This document shows, in pieces, positions 15,717-23,958 of a stretch of DNA of 64,000 nt. The stretch is from Manganitrophus sp963718695 (GTDB taxonomy: Bacteria > Nitrospirota > Nitrospiria > SBBL01 > Manganitrophaceae): positions 4,464,001 through 4,528,000 of the forward strand of contig OY970371.1 of NCBI GenBank assembly GCA_963718695.1, written 5' to 3'. The notes beneath the pieces are model-generated. The model was not told where the DNA came from, did no database searches, and saw only the letters and a program-made list of their open reading frames with translations. Each line of letters begins with the position of its first letter. The first letter of the stretch is position 1. A program made the position numbers and the translations under genes.

Positions 15717-16749
15717 ATGAAGATTGCGTTGGATGCGATGGGAGGAGATCACGCCCCCGCCGCGATTGTGGAGGGGGCCGTTCTGGCCGCCCGAGAGCTC
15801 GATGTCGAAATCATCCTTGTCGGAGATGAAAAGGAGATTCAAAAAGAGCTCTCTCGACATCCCGCTCAAGGACTCCCCCTCTCCATCCATCATGCCCCCC
15901 AGCGGGTTGCGATGCACGAGTCCCCTTCCTCGGTCATCCGAAAGAAGCGCGACTCTTCCATTTGGATCGCCACTGAACTCGTTCAAAAATCCCAAGCGGT
16001 CGCGGTCATCAGCGCCGGCAATACCGGCGCGAGCATGGCGACCGCTCTTTTTATCCTCGGTCCGATGGCCGGGGTTGAGCGGCCGGCCATCGCCACTTCT
16101 CTCCCGACGCTAAAGGGAACGTCGATCTTGATCGAACGTCGGGGCCAACGTCGATTGCAAGCCTCAGCATCTTTTTCAGTTTGCCATCATGGGGAGTATC
16201 TACGCCAAGGAGATCTTAGGGATTCCGGAGCCGACGGTCGGTCTCTTGAGCATCGGTGAAGAGGACACCAAGGGGAACGAGCTGACCAAAGAGGTCTTCA
16301 AGATGTTGAAAGCGAGCTCTCTGCGGTTTATCGGGAACGTCGAGGGGAGAGATGTCTACACCGGCGGCGCCGATGTGATTGTCTGCGACGGTTTTATCGG
16401 GAACGTCGCGCTGAAGATCTCCGAGGGGCTTTCGGATGCGATCGGCCAATTCCTTAAAAAGGAAATCACCGCCTCTCCCTTTGCGAAGCTCGGCTACTTC
16501 CTATTGAAGCCGGCTTTCTCCCGTTTTCGAAAGAAGGTCGATTATGCCGAATACGGCGGGGCGCCGCTGTTGGGGGTCGACGGCATCAGCATCATTTGCC
16601 ACGGCCGCTCTTCGGGAAAGGCGATCAAGAACGCCGTCCGTGTCGCAAAGGAGTCGCACAGCCGGGGGGTCAATCGTCTCATCAAAGAGCAGATCGAGAC
16701 CCAGATGGCGCTGGCCTCCTCGAAGGAAGAAGGGACCGTGCGCGGATGA
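15717..16749 (+). CDS. plsX: Phosphate acyltransferase PlsX, with an apparent one-base frameshift
   Basis: PlsX converts acyl-ACP to acyl-phosphate for phospholipid synthesis. The N-terminal part (MKIALDAMGGDHAP..., AVISAGNTGASMATAL, RPAIATSLPTLKGTSILI) is in one frame and the rest (MGSIYAKEILGI, VGLLSIGEEDTKGNELTKE, DVIVCDGFIGNVALK) in another. At 16134-16136 the DNA reads GAAC where GAC would give the family sequence ILIDVGANVDCKP; one extra A accounts for the shift and all downstream codons are conserved. This is either a sequencing error or a very recent mutation in a gene usually essential with PlsY. Start ATG 15717 chosen for homology; a TTG lies at 15708. The last four bases overlap fabH. 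Confidence 0.88.
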
Positions 16750-17756
16750 AGTCCGAAAAGCCGGCCGGGAAATCCCAAATTCGCGCCGAGATCATCGGAA
16801 CGGGATCGTACGTTCCGGAAACCCGGATGACCAACAAAGACCTGGAAGGGAAGATTGAAACCACCGACGCCTGGATCGTGGAGCGGACCGGAATCCGAGA
16901 GCGACGGATCGCATCCAAGGATGAAGCGGCCTCCGACCTCGCGTTCCAGGCGGCACGAAAGGCCTTGGAAGCGGCTCAGGTGGCCCCGGAAGAGATCGAC
17001 CTGATCGTTTTGGCGACCTCCACCCCCGACATGTTCTTTCCTTCGACCGCCTGCATTGTTCAAGACAAACTAAAAGCGACCCGCGCCGCGGCGTTCGATC
17101 TCTCAGCCGCCTGCTCCGGATTCGTCTATGCCCTCGCCGTCGGCGAACAATACATCCGAAGCGGGACCTATCGAAAAGTGTTGGTGATCGGCACGGAGAT
17201 CATGTCGCGGCTGATCAACTGGACCGATCGAACGACCTGCGTCATCTTCGGAGATGGGGCCGGCGCCGTTCTTCTTGCGCCATCCTCTTCGGAGAGCGGA
17301 ATTCTCTCCACCCATCTTCATTCCGATGGATCCCTTTGGGATTTGATCTGCGTGCCTGGGGGCGGCTCGGCGATCCCTCCTTCCGAAAAGATGCTGGCGG
17401 AGCAGCTCAACACCATCAAGATGAAGGGAAATGAAACCTTCAAGGTCGCCGTCCGGAGCCTGGAGGAGGTTGCCTGGGAGGCGCTTCGGGCGAATGACCT
17501 CTTGCCGTCGGACATCTCCTATTTGGTCCCGCATCAAGCCAATCTTCGCATCATTAAAGCGGTGGCCGAGCGGCTTGATCTGGGGATGGAACGGGTGGTC
17601 GTTAATCTCGATCGTTACGGGAATACTTCCGCGGCGTCGATCCCGCTTGCGCTCGACGAAGCGGTTCGAGACGGCCGGATCAAAAAAGGGGAGATGCTCC
17701 TCTTTTTGGCATTCGGAGGAGGGCTGACCTGGGGCGCTTCTTTGGTGAGATGGTAA
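16746..17756 (+). CDS. fabH: 3-oxoacyl-ACP synthase III
   Basis: A 336-residue KASIII that condenses an acyl-CoA with malonyl-ACP to start fatty-acid synthesis. The triad is visible: Cys123 in LSAACSGFVYAL, His in VPHQANLRII and Asn in YGNTSAASIPLAL; also TDAWIVERTGIRERR at the N-terminus and the closing AFGGGLTWGA. Start ATG 16746 overlaps the plsX stop (ATGA), so the genes are coupled; there are about ten extra residues before the usual fold start. Open sequence further upstream (from 16596) lies inside plsX and is not part of this gene. Confidence 0.95.
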   Translation: MKSEKPAGKSQIRAEIIGTGSYVPETRMTNKDLEGKIETTDAWIVERTGIRERRIASKDEAASDLAFQAARKALEAAQVAPEEIDLIVLATSTPDMFFPSTACIVQDKLKATRAAAFDLSAACSGFVYALAVGEQYIRSGTYRKVLVIGTEIMSRLINWTDRTTCVIFGDGAGAVLLAPSSSESGILSTHLHSDGSLWDLICVPGGGSAIPPSEKMLAEQLNTIKMKGNETFKVAVRSLEEVAWEALRANDLLPSDISYLVPHQANLRIIKAVAERLDLGMERVVVNLDRYGNTSAASIPLALDEAVRDGRIKKGEMLLFLAFGGGLTWGASLVRW

Positions 17757-17778
17757 TTGTCTTTTATAGGAGGTTCAT

Positions 17779-18585
17779 GTGAACGGACAATTTCTGAATG
17801 GATGGGCGCTCATTCTGGGGGCCTCCAGCGGTTTTGGGGAAGCCTGCGCGTTGGAGCTGGCCGAGGCGGGGATGAACATCTTCGGCGTCCATCTCGACCG
17901 CAAGGGAACCCTGGCCAACGTCGATCGGATTACCTCCCGGATTAAGGAGAAGGGACGCCAGGCGGTTTTCTTCAACGTGAATGCGGCCGACCTCGAAAAA
18001 AGAAAATCGGTCCTCGATGAAATCGAGAAGACCCTCTCGACCGGACCGGAACGCTCACAGGTCCGGGTCCTCGTTCATTCACTGGCCTTCGGGACACTCA
18101 AGCCGCTCATCGCCGATTCCCCGAGTGAGGCGATCGCACAGGCGCAGATGGAGATGACGCTCGATGTGATGGCCAACAGCCTCGTTTACTGGTCGCAAGA
18201 TCTGGTGGCGCGCGGTTTCATGGCGGACGGAGGGCGAATCTTCGCCATGACGTCGGCCGGCAGCGCGCGGGTCTGGAGAAGTTACGGCGCCGTCTCCGCC
18301 GCCAAATCGGCGCTCGAATCGCACGTTCGCCAACTGGCCCTCGAGCTCGGACCGAAAGGGATCGCGGTCAATGCCATCCGCGCCGGGGTGACCGACACCC
18401 CCGCCCTTCGAAAAATCCCGGGCCATGAGGAGATGATCAAGATGGCCAAGGCGAGAAATCCGATGGGACGGTTGACGACGCCGGAAGATGCGGCAGGAGT
18501 GATCGCGCTGCTCTCCCATCCCAAGGCGCAGTGGATCACCGGGAACGTCCTCGCGGTGGACGGAGGAGAATTTATCGTCGATTGA
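17779..18585 (+). CDS. FabL-like enoyl-ACP reductase (short-chain dehydrogenase fold)
   Basis: A 268-residue SDR protein. The catalytic pair is Y169-x6-K176 (SYGAVSAAK), the spacing of enoyl-ACP reductases, not the YxxxK of FabG. The cofactor loop GASSGFGEA is the ordinary SDR form rather than the FabI form, and LVHSLAFGTLKPL plus VNAIRAGVTDTPALRK resemble Bacillus FabL (YgaA). It would reduce trans-2-enoyl-ACP in the last elongation step. GTG start 17779 with AGGAGG at good distance. Lying between fabH and fabD in a cluster with no fabI, fabK or fabV, it is probably the enoyl reductase here; substrate assignment is an inference. Confidence 0.75.
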   Translation: MNGQFLNGWALILGASSGFGEACALELAEAGMNIFGVHLDRKGTLANVDRITSRIKEKGRQAVFFNVNAADLEKRKSVLDEIEKTLSTGPERSQVRVLVHSLAFGTLKPLIADSPSEAIAQAQMEMTLDVMANSLVYWSQDLVARGFMADGGRIFAMTSAGSARVWRSYGAVSAAKSALESHVRQLALELGPKGIAVNAIRAGVTDTPALRKIPGHEEMIKMAKARNPMGRLTTPEDAAGVIALLSHPKAQWITGNVLAVDGGEFIVD

Positions 18586-18633
18586 CCCCTTCTTTTTCAG
18601 AAAATCTGAGCGACATTTTCAATAAATTTTTTG

Positions 18634-18662
18634 TTGACTTCACGTTTCTTTTTGATCAATAT
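18634..18662 (+). promoter_or_regulatory. Possible internal promoter before fabD
   Basis: TTGACT (18634-18639), 17-base spacer, CAATAT (18657-18662) in an AT-rich gap of 164 bases between the enoyl reductase and fabD. The -10 box is weak. Confidence 0.35.
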
Positions 18663-18749
18663 CATTGGACTGAAATGATTTTTATCTCTTTATATCCCGA
18701 TCAACGCATCCTCTGCCGCGGCGGCTCAGGCACAACGGTGAGCCGGTAG

Positions 18750-19685
18750 ATGGCGATTGCATTTCTTTTTCCCGGGCAGGGATCGCAGTATGTCGGAATG
18801 GGAAAAGATCTCTGCGATCGGTTTGAAACGGCGCGGACGACCTTTGCCGAAGCCGATCGCGCGCTGGGATGGGAGATCAGCCGGCTCTGCTTCGAAGGTC
18901 CGGAAGAGAAGCTCAACCAGACCGAATATACACAGCCGGCCCTGCTCGTCGCCAGCATCGCCGCCTGGCGCTGCCTGGGGGAGCCGATCCAAAAAGGGAT
19001 CGTCGTCGCCGGGCATAGCCTGGGGGAATACACCGCGCTGGTTGCGGCCGGGGCGCTCCCGTTTGAAGAGGCGGTCCGGTTGGTCCAGCAGCGGGGCCGC
19101 TTCATGCAGGAGGCGGTGCCGAAGGGAGAAGGGGGCATGGCGGCCCTTCTCGGACTCGATCGAAAGAGTGTCGAAGAGGTGTGCGAGAAGGCCTCCAACG
19201 AAACCGGCCGGGTCACCGCCGCAAACTACAACGCCCCCGATCAGATCGTGATCGCCGGCGAGTCGAATGCGGTGCAACGCGGCATGGCGCTGGCGCAGGA
19301 GCGGGGGGCAAAGCGGGCGATTGCGCTCGCCGTGAGTGTTCCCTCCCACTCCCCGATGATGAAAGAGGCCTGCCGCCGGCTCGCGGCGGAGTTGGAGAGG
19401 ATTGAGGGGCGCGATCTGGTGATTCCCTTGATCAATAATCTGCAGGCGAAGAAGATCACGACGTGGGGCGAGGCCAAAGCAGGTCTGATCGATCAGCTCT
19501 CTTCCCCGCTTCTGTGGGAAGAGACGATCCAGCGGATGCGGGAAGACGGGGTCGATCTTTTTATCGAGGTGGGGCCGGGCCGGGTCCTCTCGGGATTGTT
19601 GAAGCGGATCGACCGCCGGCTCTCGACGGCGAACGCGGAAGATGCGGCCGGTATCGAAAAGGTGAAGGAGCTTCTGGAGAAATAG
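18750..19685 (+). CDS. fabD: Malonyl-CoA:ACP transacylase
   Basis: A 311-residue acyltransferase that loads malonate onto ACP. Motifs: FLFPGQGSQYVGMG at the N-terminus, nucleophile Ser in GHSLGEYTALVAAG (about residue 91), Arg in QQRGRFMQEAVP, and catalytic His in VSVPSHSPMM (about residue 200). Normal length. The stop is immediately followed by the fabG ATG with no gap, suggesting coupled translation. Confidence 0.95.
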   Translation: MAIAFLFPGQGSQYVGMGKDLCDRFETARTTFAEADRALGWEISRLCFEGPEEKLNQTEYTQPALLVASIAAWRCLGEPIQKGIVVAGHSLGEYTALVAAGALPFEEAVRLVQQRGRFMQEAVPKGEGGMAALLGLDRKSVEEVCEKASNETGRVTAANYNAPDQIVIAGESNAVQRGMALAQERGAKRAIALAVSVPSHSPMMKEACRRLAAELERIEGRDLVIPLINNLQAKKITTWGEAKAGLIDQLSSPLLWEETIQRMREDGVDLFIEVGPGRVLSGLLKRIDRRLSTANAEDAAGIEKVKELLEK

Positions 19686-20444
19686 ATGGGCGATTTTTTC
19701 GACTTGCAGGGGACGGTCGCGCTGGTCACCGGCGGAGCGCAGGGGATCGGAAAGTCGATCGTGGGACTTCTTGCGGACTGCGGGGCGAGTGTGGTAGTCT
19801 CCGACGTAAATCGCGAAACGGCTGAGAAAACCGTCGCCGAGCTGACCGCGCAGGGGAAAAAAGCAATGGCGGTCCAGGCCAATGTGGCCCGGGGCGAAGA
19901 AGTGAAGGCGATGGTCGATTCGGTCGTCTCGCAGTGGGGAAAGATCGATATCCTGGTCAACAACGCCGGTATTACCCGCGATACCCTTCTGCTCCGGATG
20001 AAAGATGAAGACTGGGACGCGGTCCTCTCCGTCAACCTCAAGGGAACGTACCACTGCATGAAAGCGGTTCTCTCCTCAATGTCCAAGCAGCGTCGGGGAA
20101 GAATTATCAACATCTCCTCCATCGTCGGCGTTATTGGGAATGCGGGACAAGCCAACTACGCGGCATCGAAAGCGGCGGTCATCGGTTTAACCAAAACGGT
20201 CGCGCGGGAATATGCCAGCCGCGGGATCACGGTGAACGCGGTGGCTCCCGGATTTATCGACACCGCCATGACGGCGGTTCTTTCCGCCGAGGTGAAAGAA
20301 AATTTAATGAAGCAGATCCCGTTGGCGCGTCTGGGAAGTCCTTCGGATATCGCGAACGCGGTGGCCTTTCTGGCTTCGGATCGCGCAGGCTACATGACCG
20401 GTCAGGTTCTTCACGTGAACGGCGGCATGTATATGGGTGGATGA
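19686..20444 (+). CDS. fabG: 3-oxoacyl-ACP reductase
   Basis: A 252-residue NADPH-dependent ketoreductase of fatty-acid elongation. SDR signatures: TGGAQGIGKSI cofactor loop, VNNAGITRDTLLLRM, catalytic Ser in INISSIVGVIG, and Y-x-x-x-K in NYAASKAAVIGL; C-terminal VNGGMYMGG. Starts directly after the fabD stop and is followed after 80 bases by acpP. Distinct from the FabL-like protein upstream, which has the Y-x6-K spacing. Confidence 0.95.
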   Translation: MGDFFDLQGTVALVTGGAQGIGKSIVGLLADCGASVVVSDVNRETAEKTVAELTAQGKKAMAVQANVARGEEVKAMVDSVVSQWGKIDILVNNAGITRDTLLLRMKDEDWDAVLSVNLKGTYHCMKAVLSSMSKQRRGRIINISSIVGVIGNAGQANYAASKAAVIGLTKTVAREYASRGITVNAVAPGFIDTAMTAVLSAEVKENLMKQIPLARLGSPSDIANAVAFLASDRAGYMTGQVLHVNGGMYMGG

Positions 20445-20524
20445 GGGACCCGAAGGTCCCCTTTCCAAGTAAGACAACAAAGATCATTGAGTGTTCCACT
20501 CAATTCATGAAGAGGAGAGAAGCG

Positions 20525-20755
20525 TTGGCAGTCGAAGAGCGTGTTAAAAAAATCATTTCGGAGCAGTTGGGCCTGGAAGAAGAGGATGTGACTCCGGAAG
20601 CCTCCTTCGTCGAGGACCTTGGGGCGGACTCTTTGGATACCGTTGAGCTGGTGATGGCGTTCGAAGAGGAGTTCGGGATTGAAATCCCGGACGAAGATGC
20701 GGAGAAAATCCTCACCGTTCAGAATGCAATCGATTATATCAAGGAAAAGGTCTAG
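20525..20755 (+). CDS. acpP: Acyl carrier protein
   Basis: A 76-residue ACP carrying growing acyl chains on phosphopantetheine attached to Ser36 in GADSLDTVELVMAFE. Acidic helical protein, DEDAEKILTVQNAIDYI at the C-terminus. TTG at 20525 is chosen as start because it gives the family N-terminus (M)AVEERVKKII and AGGAGAG lies five bases upstream; an ATG at 20509 would add five or six unusual residues and would begin before the ribosome-binding site. Confidence 0.93.
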   Translation: MAVEERVKKIISEQLGLEEEDVTPEASFVEDLGADSLDTVELVMAFEEEFGIEIPDEDAEKILTVQNAIDYIKEKV

Positions 20756-20766
20756 AGATCGTTAAT

Positions 20767-20832
20767 CGTTATTTGTTGTTCGTTAAACGTAAAATATTTT
20801 CACGTTTAGCGATTCACGTTTAACGAATAACG
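20767..20832. repeat. Imperfect inverted repeat between acpP and fabF
   Basis: Left arm CGTTATT plus TCGTTAAACGT (20767-20790 with a 6-base insert) pairs with right arm ACGTTTAACGAATAACG (20816-20832). The word CACGTTTA also occurs twice in direct orientation (around 20801 and 20815). It could form a stable hairpin that tunes ACP versus FabF expression or marks a processed 3' end of acpP mRNA; there is no T-run, so not a classic terminator. Confidence 0.6.
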
Positions 20833-20856
20833 TCTTTCAAGTACGGAGGTGAGTTT

Positions 20857-22098
20857 CTGAGTAGAAGGGTTGTCGTGACCGGTTTGGGGTTAATCACCCC
20901 GCTCGGCGTGGGGGTGGAGAAGACATGGAAGGCCCTCCTTGCCGGAGAGTCAGGTGTCGGTCGGATTACCCGATTTGATCCAACAGACTACCCTTGCCAA
21001 ATTGCGGCCCAGGTCAACGATTTCAATCCCGCCGATTATATCGACGGGAAAGAGATCAAGAAGATGGACACCTTCATCCACTATGCGATCGCCGGCGGCC
21101 AGATGGCGATGGATGATTCCGGTCTGAAGGTGAGCCCCGAGAATGCGGAGCAGGTCGGCGTCTACGTCGGATCGGGCATCGGGGGGCTCAATGCAATCGA
21201 AGCGTGGCACAAAGTCCTTCTTGAAAAAGGACCGAAGCGGGTCACCCCTTTCTTCATTCCGATGTCGATCATCAACCTCGCCCCCGGCCAGCTCGCCATT
21301 CGATTCGGCGCCAAAGGGCCGAACTCCTGCGCGGTGACCGCTTGTGCTACCGGGAACAACTGTATTGGCGATGCCTTTCGATTGATCCAGCGCGGGGATG
21401 CCGACGTCATGATTGCCGGCGGAACCGAAGCGGCGATCACCCCCCTGTCGGTCGCGGGTTTTTCTTCTTCCCGCGCGCTCTCCACACGAAACGATGATCC
21501 CAAACGGGCCAGCCGCCCCTTCGACAAAGATCGGGACGGGTTTGTCCTCGGCGAAGGCTCCGGCATCCTTGTTTTGGAGGAGCTGGAATCGGCGCGTCGC
21601 CGCGGCGCCCGCATCTATGCCGAGATCGTCGGATACGGCATGTCGGCCGATGCGTATCACATCACCGCGCCTTCGGAAGAGGGAGAAGGGGCGGCGCGCT
21701 GCATGCGGCTGGCGTTGAAAGATGCCGGCATTCAGCCGAACGAGGTCAGCTACATCAACGCCCACGCCACCTCGACGATGGCCGATGCGATCGAGACGAG
21801 AGCAATGAAAACGGTCTTCGGCGAGGCGATCGGCCGCATTCCGATCAGCGCCACCAAATCGATGACCGGCCATCTTCTCGGCGCCGCCGGCGGGATCGAA
21901 GCGGTCTTCAGCATTCTCGCCATCCGGGACGGCATCCTTCCCCCGACGATCAACCTCGACCACCCCGATCCTCTCTGCGATCTCGACTATGTCCCCCATC
22001 AGGCGCGGAAGGTCGATGTGAATGTGGCCCTTTCCAACTCCTTCGGCTTCGGCGGAACCAATGCCACCATCATTTTCCGGAAGTATCAGGAAAACTAA
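20857..22098 (+). CDS. fabF: 3-oxoacyl-ACP synthase II, probable CTG start
   Basis: A KASII elongating enzyme. Triad: Cys in TACATGNNCIGDAF, His in NAHATSTMADAIET, and the second His in SMTGHLLGAAGG, with the conserved Lys in SATKSMTG. The first standard start codon is GTG 20875, but that removes the conserved N-terminal strand RRVVVTG. CTG at 20857 lies seven bases after GGAGG and gives (M)SRRVVVTGLGLITPLG and a 413-residue protein, the usual FabF length. I therefore annotate CTG. It ends 45 bases before rnc. Confidence 0.92.
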   Translation: MSRRVVVTGLGLITPLGVGVEKTWKALLAGESGVGRITRFDPTDYPCQIAAQVNDFNPADYIDGKEIKKMDTFIHYAIAGGQMAMDDSGLKVSPENAEQVGVYVGSGIGGLNAIEAWHKVLLEKGPKRVTPFFIPMSIINLAPGQLAIRFGAKGPNSCAVTACATGNNCIGDAFRLIQRGDADVMIAGGTEAAITPLSVAGFSSSRALSTRNDDPKRASRPFDKDRDGFVLGEGSGILVLEELESARRRGARIYAEIVGYGMSADAYHITAPSEEGEGAARCMRLALKDAGIQPNEVSYINAHATSTMADAIETRAMKTVFGEAIGRIPISATKSMTGHLLGAAGGIEAVFSILAIRDGILPPTINLDHPDPLCDLDYVPHQARKVDVNVALSNSFGFGGTNATIIFRKYQEN

Positions 22099-22143
22099 GC
22101 TCCCCTTTCTCACAGGCGAACCCCACTGAGAGAACCTCTCCCC

Positions 22144-22863
22144 ATGTCCCCTTCAGACCTGGCATCCCTTCAACAACGACTTTCATACCTCTTCCAGTCG
22201 CCGGGACGGCTCCGGCAAGCGGTCACCCACAAATCGTACATCAACGAAACCAAAGACAAGACGGTCGAGGACAACGAGCGGTTTGAGTTTTTGGGCGACG
22301 CGGTTCTCGATCTGATCATCAGCGAAGCGCTCGTCGCCCGCTTTCCGAACGCGCCGGAGGGGGATCTCTCCAAGATGAAGTCGCGGGTGGTCAGCGAGGG
22401 GACGCTCGCCCGGATCGCCAAAGAGATCGATCTGGGACGATATCTCTATCTCGGAAAAGGGGAAGAGCGGACGTTGGGCCGGGAGAAGAGCTCGCTTTTG
22501 GCCGATGCGCTGGAAGCATTGATCGCGGCGGTCTATCTTGACGGCGGCCTCTCTCCGGCGCGGGAGGTCGTGATGCGGGAATTCGAGCCGGCGCTTCAAG
22601 AGCTGACCCGCCCCGAAATGACGGCCGACTACAAGACCGAGCTTCAAGAGCGTTGCCAGAAAGAATTCGAATCGCTCCCCCTCTATCAGGTCATCCGAGA
22701 AACCGGTCCCGACCATCAAAAGCTCTTCGAAGTGGAGATCCGGATTCAGAACACGCCCTACGCCACCGCCACCGGCCGGAGCAAGAAGGAGGCGGAGCAG
22801 CGGGCGGCGCAGATCGCGCTCGATAAGTTGCGGAAAGGCGAGCCGCCGCCGTCGGCGGAGTAA
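22144..22863 (+). CDS. rnc: Ribonuclease III
   Basis: A 239-residue double-strand-specific endoribonuclease for rRNA and mRNA processing. Signature NERFEFLGDAVLDLIISEAL (about residue 40), second metal-site region LLADALEALIAAVYLDGG (about residue 119), and a C-terminal dsRNA-binding domain (DYKTELQERCQKEF, then SKKEAEQRAAQIALDKL). Normal length. Following fabF at the end of the fatty-acid operon is a common arrangement. Confidence 0.95.
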   Translation: MSPSDLASLQQRLSYLFQSPGRLRQAVTHKSYINETKDKTVEDNERFEFLGDAVLDLIISEALVARFPNAPEGDLSKMKSRVVSEGTLARIAKEIDLGRYLYLGKGEERTLGREKSSLLADALEALIAAVYLDGGLSPAREVVMREFEPALQELTRPEMTADYKTELQERCQKEFESLPLYQVIRETGPDHQKLFEVEIRIQNTPYATATGRSKKEAEQRAAQIALDKLRKGEPPPSAE

Positions 22864-22885
22864 TTTGTTTTCTCCTCAAGCCGTC

Positions 22886-22905
22886 ATTCCCGCGCAGGCG
22901 GGAAT
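22886..22905. repeat. REP-like palindrome after rnc
   Basis: ATTCCCGC / GCGGGAAT separated by GCAG, in the context GTCATTCCCGC...GGGAATCCA. This is a very widespread intergenic palindrome in many bacterial genomes, often multi-copy. The rest of the 22864-23082 gap shows no gene. Confidence 0.65.
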
Positions 22906-23082
22906 CCAGTGGTCTACCTCCTGAATGCCCGCTGGGATCCCCCTGCAACAGAGGATCGATCCGAGTGGAAGGGTACCCCATCTGTTCACGTGCCTTGCGG
23001 CACGAGGTGCGGATTCGCGGGCAGGACGACTTCCCTCTTCCCTTTGACCTGCCCCGGAGTTATCCCTTTCCGAGATCGTTCA

Positions 23083-23112
23083 TTGACTTTCTTCATAAAA
23101 CTGGAATATAAA
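23083..23112 (+). promoter_or_regulatory. Shared-type promoter P1 (before the HPP gene)
   Basis: CATTGACT (TTGACT at 23083-23088), 18-base spacer containing AAAACTG, TATAAA (23107-23112), then GGTTGCCAG. Very similar over its whole length to promoters at 23898, 27346 and 32060. Confidence 0.7.
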
Positions 23113-23143
23113 GGTTGCCAGAATCCTTTAGGAGGACGACGGT

Positions 23144-23689
23144 ATGTTGGGTGGGCAAACCAAACCGTGGAATCGGAGCCGCGAAGCGGAACAGCCTGAA
23201 CCGGTACCGGCCCTTGTTCCCAACCGGTGGAATCACCTGATCGGCCTCGGTTGGTCGGCGGTCGGCGCGGCAATCGGCATTGCGCTGGCCCTCTGGCTGG
23301 TGGTCAACGGGCCGTCTCCTTTTCTCCTCGCCTCCCTCGGCGGGACCACCGTCTTTCTCTTCGCATTGGGCCACACCGAGCCGGCGCAGCCGCGCGCCTT
23401 GTTCGGCGGACATCTCGGCGGGGCCTTCATCGGCATTGTCTGTTATCAGCTGTTCGGCGACGCGCTTTGGGTTTCGGTCCTCGCCGTTGTTTTGACGATG
23501 ATCTACATGGTCACCACCCGAACGATCCACCCCCCCGCCGGCGCAAATCCCTTGTTCATGGTCCAAAATCACGCCGATTTTATGGTTCTCCTCAATCCTG
23601 TCGCCGCCGGGATTCTGGCGCTTTTTCTGGTTGCGACGTTCTGGAGCCGTGTTCGGCCTGGGAAGGAATATCCGGTGAAGTGGTGGTGA
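23144..23689 (+). CDS. HPP-family integral membrane protein
   Basis: A 181-residue membrane protein with four predicted helices (WSAVGAAIGIALALWLVV; FLLASLGGTTVFLFAL; ALWVSVLAVVLTMIYMV; VLLNPVAAGILALFLVA) and the family signature TRTIHPPAGANP in the loop before the last helix. HPP proteins have been linked to nitrite transport in plants and algae; the bacterial role is not settled. TAGGAGG precedes the ATG. Monocistronic, between rnc and the restriction island. Confidence 0.8.
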   Translation: MLGGQTKPWNRSREAEQPEPVPALVPNRWNHLIGLGWSAVGAAIGIALALWLVVNGPSPFLLASLGGTTVFLFALGHTEPAQPRALFGGHLGGAFIGIVCYQLFGDALWVSVLAVVLTMIYMVTTRTIHPPAGANPLFMVQNHADFMVLLNPVAAGILALFLVATFWSRVRPGKEYPVKWW

Positions 23690-23897
23690 AGGAAAGTTCA
23701 AGCATGCTTTCCAAGAGCTGACCTGCGTTCGTGATCTATTCAAAAAACTATGCTGAAAAGGCTAGGAAGTGGAAAAGCTGTAACAAGATAGTTTGATTGT
23801 TTTCGAAAGTTATTCTCCTTATATTTAACCCAATTAACTTGTCTATTCCGATCAGACGTAATTAAAGACGGTATCCCGTCCTTCTTTGAGCAACGCA

Positions 23898-23926
23898 TTG
23901 ACTTACTGTCGAAACTCCACTATAAA
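23898..23926 (+). promoter_or_regulatory. Shared-type promoter P2 (before 23959)
   Basis: GCATTGACT (TTGACT 23898-23903), 17-base spacer with GAAACT and CCAC, TATAAA (23921-23926), then AAGGACCAAGG. Belongs to the same set as 23083, 27346 and 32060. Confidence 0.7.
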
Positions 23927-23958
23927 AAGGACCAAGGATCGGGTCTTTAGAGGAGAGA

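Noticed and set aside
16596..16745. N-terminal extension of fabH.
   Set aside because: It lies within the plsX coding sequence in another frame; the FabH start is ATG 16746.
22909..23199. Open frames on both strands between rnc and the HPP gene.
   Set aside because: They run across a REP-like palindrome and a promoter and have no protein-like patterning.
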